A stretch of DNA of 46,331 bases from positions 1-46,331 of the forward strand of contig CAZGWV010000019.1 of assembly GCA_964529555.1 (NCBI GenBank). The letters are read 5' to 3'. Both the position numbers and the translations under genes were made by a program. Source of the stretch: UBA7672 sp964529555. Lineage in GTDB: Bacteria; Pseudomonadota; Alphaproteobacteria; Caulobacterales; Hyphomonadaceae. Positions 35,648-42,649 of this stretch are shown here, one piece after another. Each line of letters begins with the position of its first letter. The first letter of the stretch is position 1. Under the pieces are notes generated by a model. The model saw only the letters and a list, made by a program, of their open reading frames with translations. It had not been told where the DNA came from and searched no databases.

Positions 35648-36268
35648 ATGACCGCAATTCAGCCGACCGACATTCAGGCCGACAAGGCCGATCCCCGCCT
35701 TGCGATCCTGAAGGCTGCCGCCGACCGTATCCGCCACTACGGATACAACAAGACCACCATGTCGGAGATCGCGTCGGACTGCAGCATGTCCGCCGGCAAT
35801 ATCTATCGCTTCTATCCCTCGAAGATCGATATCGCAGAGGCGATGACGCGCGATTTCAACGCGGAAACGCATGCGGGCTATCTCGCCATTCTGCGTGATG
35901 CAGGTCGCTCACCTTCCAGAAAACTCAGGGATTTTTTTGCGTTCCGGCTGGAGCGCACATTCCGTACTTTCGAGAAGCATCCAAAGCTGATGGAACTGGC
36001 CGAGATCATGGCGCGCGAGCGCCCTGATTTCCTGGCCGAGGAGAACGCCCAGGAGCGGATCCAGATCGAGAAAATTCTCGAGGAGGGCCGGGTTTCCGGC
36101 GATTTCGCGCCCCCGGCCGATCTGACCATAGCGGCGGACCTCGTTCAGTGCGCCATGATGAAATTCCGCATTCCGCAGCTGTGGACCACCGAGCAGCTCG
36201 ACGCCCTGCTGGCGGAGATGGATGGTCTCCTCGCCCTTATTTTCACGGGACTTTCGGCCCGGAAATAG
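35648..36268 (+). CDS. TetR-family transcriptional regulator
   Basis: This 206-residue regulator has the TetR helix-turn-helix at residues 36-60 (TTMSEIASDCSMSAGNIYRF, then YPSKIDI) and a C-terminal ligand domain of ordinary length. The ligand is unknown. The start is ATG 35648 (MTAIQPTD); an earlier ATG at 35624 would put the start codon partly in the operator palindrome. Neither start has a good Shine-Dalgarno sequence, so the transcript may be leaderless. It is divergent from gpsA and probably autoregulated through 35612-35625. A candidate second site near 36397 would link it to the small ORFs downstream. Confidence 0.9.
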   Translation: MTAIQPTDIQADKADPRLAILKAAADRIRHYGYNKTTMSEIASDCSMSAGNIYRFYPSKIDIAEAMTRDFNAETHAGYLAILRDAGRSPSRKLRDFFAFRLERTFRTFEKHPKLMELAEIMARERPDFLAEENAQERIQIEKILEEGRVSGDFAPPADLTIAADLVQCAMMKFRIPQLWTTEQLDALLAEMDGLLALIFTGLSARK

Positions 36269-36455
36269 CCTGCCGGGACAGTGCGCCGCACCCCGTCCAT
36301 GAAATTGAGCAGATCCTGGCAGGCAGCTGGAAAGCGCTTGCGGTTAGCATCTGCAGCATCAGATCGCAGCTACGTGATCGCAGGCGCAGCAGAAATATTG
36401 AACGTTTAGACTTTTGTTCATTGCAATCCGTCAGCGCCTCGGCTATACGGTGTGC

Positions 36456-36533
36456 ATGGACGGGAACAAAGAAGCCCGCCTTGACCTCCCACAGGGGCCG
36501 CAAGAGACCCCGATCAAAGGAACTGCACGATGA
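36456..36533 (+). CDS. Possible 25-residue small ORF, coupled to the next
   Basis: ATG 36456 opens a 25-codon frame (MDGNKEARLDLPQGPQETPI, then KGTAR) whose TGA overlaps the ATG of the following small ORF as ATGA. There is no recognisable domain. Coupling overlap and an upstream region with TetR-like sequence are the only support, so it may be a leader peptide or chance. The surrounding sequence is otherwise gene-free. Confidence 0.4.
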   Translation: MDGNKEARLDLPQGPQETPIKGTAR

Positions 36534-36661
36534 CCTTCCTCCCCAAGACGCCGACCGCCAGCCCGGACGCGCTGGCCCGTCTCCTCGCCATGCCGCTCGC
36601 AATTGTTGGCGCCACGGCCATTCTCTACCTCGTTGAAATCGCCGGCCGTCTGGCCGCCTGA
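36530..36661 (+). CDS. Small predicted membrane protein, 43 residues
   Basis: ATG 36530 has AAAGGA about eight bases upstream and opens a 43-codon frame. It has a polar start (MTFLPKTPTASPDALARLL) and one hydrophobic helix (AMPLAIVGATAILYLVEIAG). The layout is that of a single-pass small membrane protein. It overlaps the preceding 25-residue ORF by four bases and is followed, after 130 bases, by a strong hairpin terminator at 36792. No family is recognised. The good ribosome site and the terminator make this the stronger of the two small ORFs. Confidence 0.6.
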   Translation: MTFLPKTPTASPDALARLLAMPLAIVGATAILYLVEIAGRLAA

Positions 36662-36791
36662 TCTCTCCCCGAAGCCGAGGCCGGCGCCTCCTCCCCAGCC
36701 GGCCGAAGCTTCCCGAATTCAGTTCGGCGCCGAAAGGCGCCTCGCGCGGAACGATCTCTCTCTCCTCCCCAATCGTTCTCGACGCTGCCTG

Positions 36792-36824
36792 GCGCCGGTC
36801 TCCTCAAGAGGCCGGCGCTTTTTT
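36792..36824 (+). terminator. Strong Rho-independent terminator
   Basis: GCGCCGG pairs with CCGGCGC around a 13-base loop that can itself pair CTC with GAG, followed by six Ts. It separates the small ORF transcript from the Fur-controlled receptor. Confidence 0.88.
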
Positions 36825-36865
36825 CTTGTCTCCGCGACCCGATAGACCCTGCGTCAATTTGTTTT

Positions 36866-36880
36866 TGAGAACCACTTGCA
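36866..36880. promoter_or_regulatory. Fur-like iron box 1
   Basis: TGAGAACCACTTGCA resembles the TGAGAATGATTTGCA-type half of Fur boxes, and it is the near-inverse of the second box at 36910. It lies about 70 bases upstream of the receptor start. Confidence 0.55.
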
Positions 36881-36909
36881 TTCGCAAAAGAGAGGCGTAA
36901 TAGCCCTTC

Positions 36910-36924
36910 TGCAAATCATTCTCA
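36910..36924. promoter_or_regulatory. Fur-like iron box 2
   Basis: TGCAAATCATTCTCA, in reverse TGAGAATGATTTGCA, is a good match to Fur-type operators. It lies about 27 bases before the ATG of the siderophore receptor, where binding would block transcription under iron-replete conditions. Confidence 0.65.
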
Positions 36925-36950
36925 ACTTTGTCGCATCTCGGGGAAATCAA

Positions 36951-39260
36951 ATGACTGGAAAAAACGCGGCCGTTCGCACGGCTGGTCCTGCCAGGCTGCG
37001 CTCGGGCGCGGCCATGGCGCTGGTGCTCGCCGCCGCCGCCGGCCTGCCGGCTTTCGCACAGGTCTCCGCCGGCCCGGCGCCGGCGGACGCCCCCGCCGCT
37101 GACGAGCCGCAGCCGGCCGCCCAGGCCGCCGCTCAGGAAGCAGACCGCGACCGCGTCTATGTCCACGGCCGCCGCGTCGTTTCTTCGGTCGCCGCCATCA
37201 ATGTGGAAGATGCGCCCCAGACCGTGAACATCATCTCCGGCGAGATCCTGCAGGAGCAGGGCGTCACCTCGCTCGAACAGGCGCTGCGCAACGTGCCGGG
37301 CATCACGACGCAGATCGGCGAAGGCGGCGTTATGAGCGGCGACCAGTTCTTCATCCGCGGCATCTCGGCGAAGAACGACATCTTCACCGACGGCCTGCGC
37401 GACTTCGGCGTCTACACGCGCGATTCGTTCAACTACGGCCAGGTCGAAGTCTTCAAGGGCCCGTCTGCGGCAGCCTTCGGGCGCGGGGCGGCTGGCGGCG
37501 GCATCAACACGTCGTCCAAGACGCCTTACACCGAGACCGGCGGCTCGGCGCAGATCTCGATCGGCGATGCGGATCACCTGCGCGTCACGGCGGACTGGAA
37601 CCAGGATTTCGGCAATGGTATGGCCGGCCGCATCGCCGCGATGACGCACGAAGGCGGCAACACCGGCCGCGACCACATCTATTCCGAGCGCTGGGGCGTT
37701 GCGCCGTCGTTCGCCTTCGGCCTCGGCACGCCGACCACCGTCTCGGTCGCCTACCTGCACCAGGACGAAAGCAAGCTGACGGACTACGGCATCCCGGTCG
37801 TCACGGTTGGCGGCGTCGGCCGCCCGGTGACGGATTTCGGCGTGGACCCGTCCAACTTCTACGGCTATCGCGCCGACGTGGATGAAACCACGGTCGATAC
37901 GGTCACCGTGCGCCTGCGCCATGAAGCGAACGACTGGCTCACGCTCACCAGCGATGTGCGCTGGGGCTTCTATCAGCGCTATGCGCGCTTCACGCCGGCC
38001 GGCTGCTCTGGCGTGTGCGCCACCAACCTCACCGATGGCGACCCCGCCACCGTCCCGCTGGCGACGCCCGGCGGCCCCGGTCCCTGGGATCAGGACACGC
38101 AAGGCGTCCAGAACGTCACGGCCGCGCACATCACCGCCCCGCTCGGCGGCCTGCGCAGCGAGTTGACGGTCGGCTTCGACGCCGCCTGGCAGCACAACGA
38201 CCGCAACCAGCACGCCTATATCGGCACGCGCACCCCATTCGACCTGTTCAACCCGGTGCTCACCGACGGCGTTCCGGCCACGGCCACGGCCACGAATATC
38301 CGCGACACCACCACGCGCGACGTCAGCGTGTTCGCCAACGAGCGCCTGTGGCTCAACGACCAATGGTCGCTTGTCGGCGGCGTGCGCTGGGGCGCCTATG
38401 AAGTCGATCAGAACACCAACACGTTCAACCAGACCACGGCCTGCAACGGCGCGCCCGCCGTGCCGGCGCCGGGCGTCACCTGCTACACGCCTGTGTCCTC
38501 GAACACCGACTTCGTCACCCCGCAGGTCGGCGTGATCTGGGAGCCGGCGCCGAACCAGCAATGGTATCTGAACTTCTCGCGGTCGGCGAAGCCGCAGGGC
38601 GCCTCGACCAACAATGGCGACACGATCTCGAACCCGGCCACGCCGACCGGCGTGAGCAACAAGGATCTGGAACCCGAAGAGAACACCAATATCGAGATCG
38701 GCGGCCGCATCGGGCTGTTCGATAATCGTCTCCAGCTGCAGGGCGCCGCCTTCCAGACCAAGAAGGACAACGCGAAAATCCTCGATACCAATGGCGATCT
38801 GCTGGTGGGCTCGGGCGATGCGCAGAAAATCACGGGGATCGAGTTCGGCATCGCCGGCGCGATCACGGACGAATGGTCGGTCAACGCCAACGCCACCTTC
38901 CTCGACACCGAGATCACCGACTCAGCGACGGCCGCCAACATTGGCCACACCATCCAGTTCACGCCGGAACAGGCGGCCAGCCTGTGGACCACCTACAGCT
39001 TCAACAGCCTGCTTCCGGGCCTCGAGGTCGGTGGCGGTCTCACCTATCAGGGCGAGGTCTATCTCAGCGCGGCCAACACCTCGACCATACCGTCCTACAC
39101 CACCATCGACGGCTTCGTGTCCTATGGCTGGGATCGCTTCCGCGTCGCGCTCAACGGCTACAATCTTTCGGACGAACTCTACTTCGCCCAGATCCACGGC
39201 AACCGCGTTACGCCGGGCCAGGGCCGCACCTTCATCCTAACCCTCGGCGTGGTCTACTAA
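36951..39260 (+). CDS. TonB-dependent siderophore receptor (Fiu/CirA-like)
   Basis: This 769-residue outer-membrane receptor imports ferric siderophores with energy from TonB. It has a signal peptide ending AFAQ (about residue 37) and the plug domain: DAPQTVNIISGEILQEQG, then ALRNVPGITTQIGEGG, FIRGISAKNDIFTDGLRDFG, and YGQVEVFKGPSAAAFGRGAA. The 22-strand barrel ends in an aromatic residue (GVVY), as outer-membrane proteins do. The catecholate receptors Fiu/CirA are the closest in feel. The start is ATG 36951; a longer frame from 36876 lies inside the promoter. Two Fur-like boxes and a following PiuC-type gene support iron control. Confidence 0.93.
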   Translation: MTGKNAAVRTAGPARLRSGAAMALVLAAAAGLPAFAQVSAGPAPADAPAADEPQPAAQAAAQEADRDRVYVHGRRVVSSVAAINVEDAPQTVNIISGEILQEQGVTSLEQALRNVPGITTQIGEGGVMSGDQFFIRGISAKNDIFTDGLRDFGVYTRDSFNYGQVEVFKGPSAAAFGRGAAGGGINTSSKTPYTETGGSAQISIGDADHLRVTADWNQDFGNGMAGRIAAMTHEGGNTGRDHIYSERWGVAPSFAFGLGTPTTVSVAYLHQDESKLTDYGIPVVTVGGVGRPVTDFGVDPSNFYGYRADVDETTVDTVTVRLRHEANDWLTLTSDVRWGFYQRYARFTPAGCSGVCATNLTDGDPATVPLATPGGPGPWDQDTQGVQNVTAAHITAPLGGLRSELTVGFDAAWQHNDRNQHAYIGTRTPFDLFNPVLTDGVPATATATNIRDTTTRDVSVFANERLWLNDQWSLVGGVRWGAYEVDQNTNTFNQTTACNGAPAVPAPGVTCYTPVSSNTDFVTPQVGVIWEPAPNQQWYLNFSRSAKPQGASTNNGDTISNPATPTGVSNKDLEPEENTNIEIGGRIGLFDNRLQLQGAAFQTKKDNAKILDTNGDLLVGSGDAQKITGIEFGIAGAITDEWSVNANATFLDTEITDSATAANIGHTIQFTPEQAASLWTTYSFNSLLPGLEVGGGLTYQGEVYLSAANTSTIPSYTTIDGFVSYGWDRFRVALNGYNLSDELYFAQIHGNRVTPGQGRTFILTLGVVY

Positions 39261-39287
39261 ACCTCCCCAGACCACGTCTTCTTGACT

Positions 39288-39319
39288 GGGCCGGGCTCGA
39301 CAACGAGTCCGGCCCTTTT
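39288..39319 (+). terminator. Rho-independent terminator after the receptor gene
   Basis: GGGCCGG-G-CTCG pairs with CGAG-T-CCGGCCC around ACAA, followed by TTTT. Some read-through into the dioxygenase gene is possible. Confidence 0.85.
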
Positions 39320-39412
39320 GTGCGTGGCGCCTGTATCGTCTTGTTCCGCAGCAAGGGCAGGGTGGCGCGCCCGTGGCGGAGATGACAAAAGAAGCGCCGG
39401 AAGGAACTGACG

Positions 39413-40096
39413 ATGCTGGTGAAATGCGAAGCCGTGCTGACGAAGGAAGAAGTGGCGCACTGCCGCTCCGTCCTCGAAGGCACGCAATGGGTCGATGGCA
39501 AGATCACCGCCGGCGCGCAGTCGGCGCTTGCCAAGCACAACCTTCAGGTCCCCGAAGATGCGCCGCAGGCGAGGGCGCTGGGTGAAGCGGTGCTGCGCGC
39601 GCTGGCGCGCTCGCAGACGTTCAACTCCGCCGCCATTCCGTTCCGCGTCTTCCCGCCGCTGTTCAATCGCTATGATGTCGGCATGAAATTCGGCGCGCAT
39701 GTCGACAATGCGATCCGCTTCATTCCCGGCCCCAATATCCGCGTCCGCACCGACCTCTCGGCCACGCTCTTCCTCACCGAGCCGGAAGACTATGACGGCG
39801 GCGAGCTCGTCATCGAGGACACCTATGGCGCGCAGAGCGTGAAGTTCGCCGCCGGAGACATGGTGCTCTATCCCGCCACCAGCCTGCATCGCGTGGAAGA
39901 GATCGCGCGCGGCTCGCGCTGGGCCTCGTTCTTCTGGATCCAGTCGATGGTGAAGGACGATGGCGGCCGGGCGCTGCTCTACAATCTCGACCAGTCCATC
40001 ATCAAGACGCGCGCGGCGCTGGGCGACAGGCATGAGGCGGTGCTTGGTCTCACGGCGGTGTACCACAACCTGCTGCGCAAGTGGGCCGAGGTTTAG
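39413..40096 (+). CDS. Fe(II)/2-oxoglutarate dioxygenase, PKHD type (PiuC/YbiX)
   Basis: This 227-residue PKHD-type hydroxylase of the PiuC/YbiX family is typically encoded next to a siderophore receptor and Fur-regulated. The iron ligands are visible: His96 and Asp98 (FGAHVDNAIRF) and His159 (TSLHRVEE); the 2-oxoglutarate arginine is probably Arg169 (RGSRWAS). Its substrate is not known; modification of a siderophore or the receptor is speculation. The start is ATG 39413, with GGAACTGACG upstream. It follows the receptor and its terminator by about 90 bases and may be transcribed from the same Fur-controlled promoter by read-through. Confidence 0.93.
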   Translation: MLVKCEAVLTKEEVAHCRSVLEGTQWVDGKITAGAQSALAKHNLQVPEDAPQARALGEAVLRALARSQTFNSAAIPFRVFPPLFNRYDVGMKFGAHVDNAIRFIPGPNIRVRTDLSATLFLTEPEDYDGGELVIEDTYGAQSVKFAAGDMVLYPATSLHRVEEIARGSRWASFFWIQSMVKDDGGRALLYNLDQSIIKTRAALGDRHEAVLGLTAVYHNLLRKWAEV

Positions 40097-40174
40097 GAAG
40101 TAGGCACGCGCCCGCCCTTCGACGGACGCACGCCTGGCGCGCTGCTCTGGACGAGCGCTTTGGAGCGGCAGGCG

Positions 40175-41077
40175 CTACTGAACCCGCTCCACCTCGATGC
40201 CCCTGGCGTCCAGCATGGCGATCACGCTGTCGGGTCCGATCAGGTGGCCGGCGCCGACCGCGATGAAGATCGTCCCCTTGCCCTTCAGCATCTCCTCGAC
40301 TTGCGCGACCCAGTTGGCGTTGCGATTTGTCAGCAGCGCGTCATAGAGGGCCGCATCGTTTTCGCGCATGTCGGTGACGAACATGGCCTCCATCGCAGCG
40401 ATGTCGCCGCTCACCCAGCTGGTCACCATCTGGTCGAGCTGGGTCGGTGCTTCGCGATACTCGGCCATCGTCTCGCGCAGATATTCCAGCTCGTCCTCGC
40501 GCGACATGCCGGCGAAGATCCTGATCTGCGATTCCGGCGTTTCGAGGCCCCTGGGGCCGATGCCGCGCGCTGAGAACAGCGCCTCGATTTTTCCATCGAC
40601 GCCCGATGTCGGGTCATAACCCGCATGTATCACAGCGGAGGTCGAGATGACCAGCGCGGCATACCAGGGCCGGAAGAAATCGAGCTGGGCTGCGGTGGCG
40701 TTGGACAGCTTCGCGGCTTCGTCCAGCGTCCTGATCTCGTCGAGCGTGAGGTCCGCCGACAAGCGTCGCTGTGGCGACATGCCATAGCGGCCGATGAGGC
40801 GCATCATCTCGCCCGCCATCTTTTCCGGGTCCGTGGTCGGCAGCTCCAGCCACAGCGCCTGCGATTCCGCGATGGCGGCGTCCAGCTTCTCCGTGCGCCA
40901 CTCGGTTTCGGGCCGCAGCATGTGGACCGTGCCGAGGAAGTAGATCGTCGAATCCGCATCCTTCACGGCCCAGAGAGCCGGCTGGGCCAGCGCCGGCGCG
41001 CCAATTGCCGCCGCCGCCGCAAGGCCGGCGGCCAGGGCGAAGCGAACAGCGCGCCCCAGAGCTGCAAATCCGGCCAT
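40175..41077 (-). CDS. TraB/GumN family protein
   Basis: This 300-residue protein has an N-terminal signal peptide (ending ALAQ, about residue 32), followed by a TraB/GumN domain: IYFLGTVHMLRPETEW at the start, then SQALWLELPTTDPEK, and FIAVGAGHLIGPDSVIAMLD near the end. These carry the conserved GTxH and GxxH motifs thought to form a metal-binding protease-like site. The physiological role is unknown. The start is ATG 41077, with GGGAGAATGAC upstream; earlier methionines lack a ribosome site. It is divergent from argG. Confidence 0.9.
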   Translation of the reverse strand: MAGFAALGRAVRFALAAGLAAAAAIGAPALAQPALWAVKDADSTIYFLGTVHMLRPETEWRTEKLDAAIAESQALWLELPTTDPEKMAGEMMRLIGRYGMSPQRRLSADLTLDEIRTLDEAAKLSNATAAQLDFFRPWYAALVISTSAVIHAGYDPTSGVDGKIEALFSARGIGPRGLETPESQIRIFAGMSREDELEYLRETMAEYREAPTQLDQMVTSWVSGDIAAMEAMFVTDMRENDAALYDALLTNRNANWVAQVEEMLKGKGTIFIAVGAGHLIGPDSVIAMLDARGIEVERVQ

Positions 41078-41251
41078 GTCATTCTCCCGACTGTCCCGGC
41101 GCCGCGCCGATCCTGCCGGCAGGCTAGCATGCGATTTCCGGGACGCCACATCGCGGCGCAGCGCGGCGCCCGCCGCTTGCAGGGGCTGTAGCGGGAGCTA
41201 TAAGCGCGCATCCGAATTGCCGCCCCAATCGCCCGTGTCCGGGAGACGCCC

Positions 41252-42481
41252 ATGTCCGCCGCCAAAGCCGCTCCGAAGAAAGTCGTGCTCGCCTATTCCG
41301 GCGGCCTCGACACCTCGATCATCCTGAAATGGCTGCAGACCGAATATGGCTGCGAGGTCGTCACCTTCACGGCAGACCTCGGGCAGGGCGAGGAGCTGTC
41401 GCCGGCCCGCAAGAAGGCCGAGCTGATGGGCATCAAGCCAGAGAACATCTTCATCGAGGACCTGCGCGAGGAATTCGTCCGCGATTTCGTCTTCCCGATG
41501 TTCCGCGCCAACGCGGTCTATGAGGGCCAGTACCTGCTCGGCACGTCGATCGCGCGCCCGCTGATCGCCAAGTATCTCGTCGATATCGCGAAGAAGACCG
41601 GCGCCGATGCTGTCGCGCATGGCGCCACCGGCAAGGGCAACGATCAGGTCCGCTTCGAATTGTCGGCCTATGCGCTGAACCCGTCGATCAAGGTGATCGC
41701 GCCGTGGCGCACATGGGATTTCAAATCGCGCACCGATCTCATCGCCTTCGCCGAGTCGCATCAGATCCCGGTGGCGAAAGACAAGCGCGGCGAGGCGCCG
41801 TTCTCGGTCGACGCCAACCTGCTGCACTCCTCCTCCGAGGGCAAAGTGCTGGAAGACCCTGCGGTCGAGCCGCCGCCCTACGTGTTCCAGCGCACCATCT
41901 CGCCGATGGAAGCGCCCGATGTCGTCACCGAAATCGAGATCGGCTTTGCGCAAGGCGATGCCGTGTCCCTCAACGGCAAGGCGCTGTCGCCCGCCACGCT
42001 GCTGGCGGCGCTCAATGATCTTGGCCGCGACAATGGCATTGGCCGCCTCGACCTCGTCGAGAACCGCTTCGTCGGCATGAAGTCGCGTGGCGTCTATGAA
42101 ACCCCCGGCGGCACGATCCTGCTGCAGGCCCACCGCGCCATCGAGAGCATCACGCTCGACCGCGGCGCCGGCCATCTCAAGGACGAGCTGATGCCGCGCT
42201 ATGCGGAGCTGATCTATAACGGCTTCTGGTTCGCGCCCGAGCGCGAGATGCTGCAGGCCGCCATCGACAGGAGCCAGGCCAACGTCACCGGCACGGTCAC
42301 GCTCAAACTCTACAAGGGCAATGTGATCGTTACGGGCAGGGCGTCGCCGCACTCGCTCTATTCGGCCGCGCACGTCACGTTCGAGGACGATGCCGGCGCC
42401 TACAACCAGCAGGACGCCGAAGGCTTCATCCGCCTCAACGCGCTGCGCCTGCGTCTCCTCGGTCTCGCCGGCAAACGCTAG
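41252..42481 (+). CDS. argG: Argininosuccinate synthase
   Basis: ArgG condenses citrulline and aspartate with ATP in arginine synthesis. The 409-residue product has the PP-loop motif AYSGGLDTSIIL near the N-terminus, QGEELSPARKKAELMG, GTSIARPLIAKYLVDIAKK, AHGATGKGNDQVRFE and SPHSLYSAAHVTFEDDAGAYNQ. The length and motifs are those of the standard type I enzyme. The start is ATG 41252, with GGGAGACGCCC upstream. The 3' region holds two overlapping hairpins before the next gene. Confidence 0.97.
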   Translation: MSAAKAAPKKVVLAYSGGLDTSIILKWLQTEYGCEVVTFTADLGQGEELSPARKKAELMGIKPENIFIEDLREEFVRDFVFPMFRANAVYEGQYLLGTSIARPLIAKYLVDIAKKTGADAVAHGATGKGNDQVRFELSAYALNPSIKVIAPWRTWDFKSRTDLIAFAESHQIPVAKDKRGEAPFSVDANLLHSSSEGKVLEDPAVEPPPYVFQRTISPMEAPDVVTEIEIGFAQGDAVSLNGKALSPATLLAALNDLGRDNGIGRLDLVENRFVGMKSRGVYETPGGTILLQAHRAIESITLDRGAGHLKDELMPRYAELIYNGFWFAPEREMLQAAIDRSQANVTGTVTLKLYKGNVIVTGRASPHSLYSAAHVTFEDDAGAYNQQDAEGFIRLNALRLRLLGLAGKR

Positions 42482-42518
42482 GCGCGATTTCAGGGTCAGC
42501 CCGGACTACCGATCCGTA

Positions 42519-42567
42519 CCGCCGCGTTTTTTCTTGCGCGGCGGGAATGGCAGGTTGCGTTTCCCGC
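42519..42567 (+). other. Two mutually exclusive hairpins after argG
   Basis: CCGCCGCG (42519-42526) pairs with CGCGGCGG (42537-42544) around a loop TTTTTTCTTG. GCGGGAA (42541-42547) can instead pair with TTCCCGC (42561-42567). The two stems share bases 42541-42544, so they compete. They may form the argG terminator or a leader element of the downstream kinase; the T run sits in the loop, not after the stem. Confidence 0.5.
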
Positions 42568-42649
42568 GCGCCGCTAATTATGCTGCAAGCACGTAGTCGC
42601 GGTTGATTCCCGGACAAGCGGCTGGGCGCGAAGACGCGGTGATGGCCAG

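Noticed and set aside
36269..36455. A possible tRNA or small RNA between tetR and the small ORFs
   Set aside because: No cloverleaf, anticodon stem or terminator-linked structure could be drawn; only a TetR-like sequence was recognisable.
36804..38561. A 585-codon minus-strand frame antisense to the TonB receptor
   Set aside because: It is a shadow of the receptor gene; no domain is seen, and the plus strand encodes plug and barrel motifs with a signal peptide.
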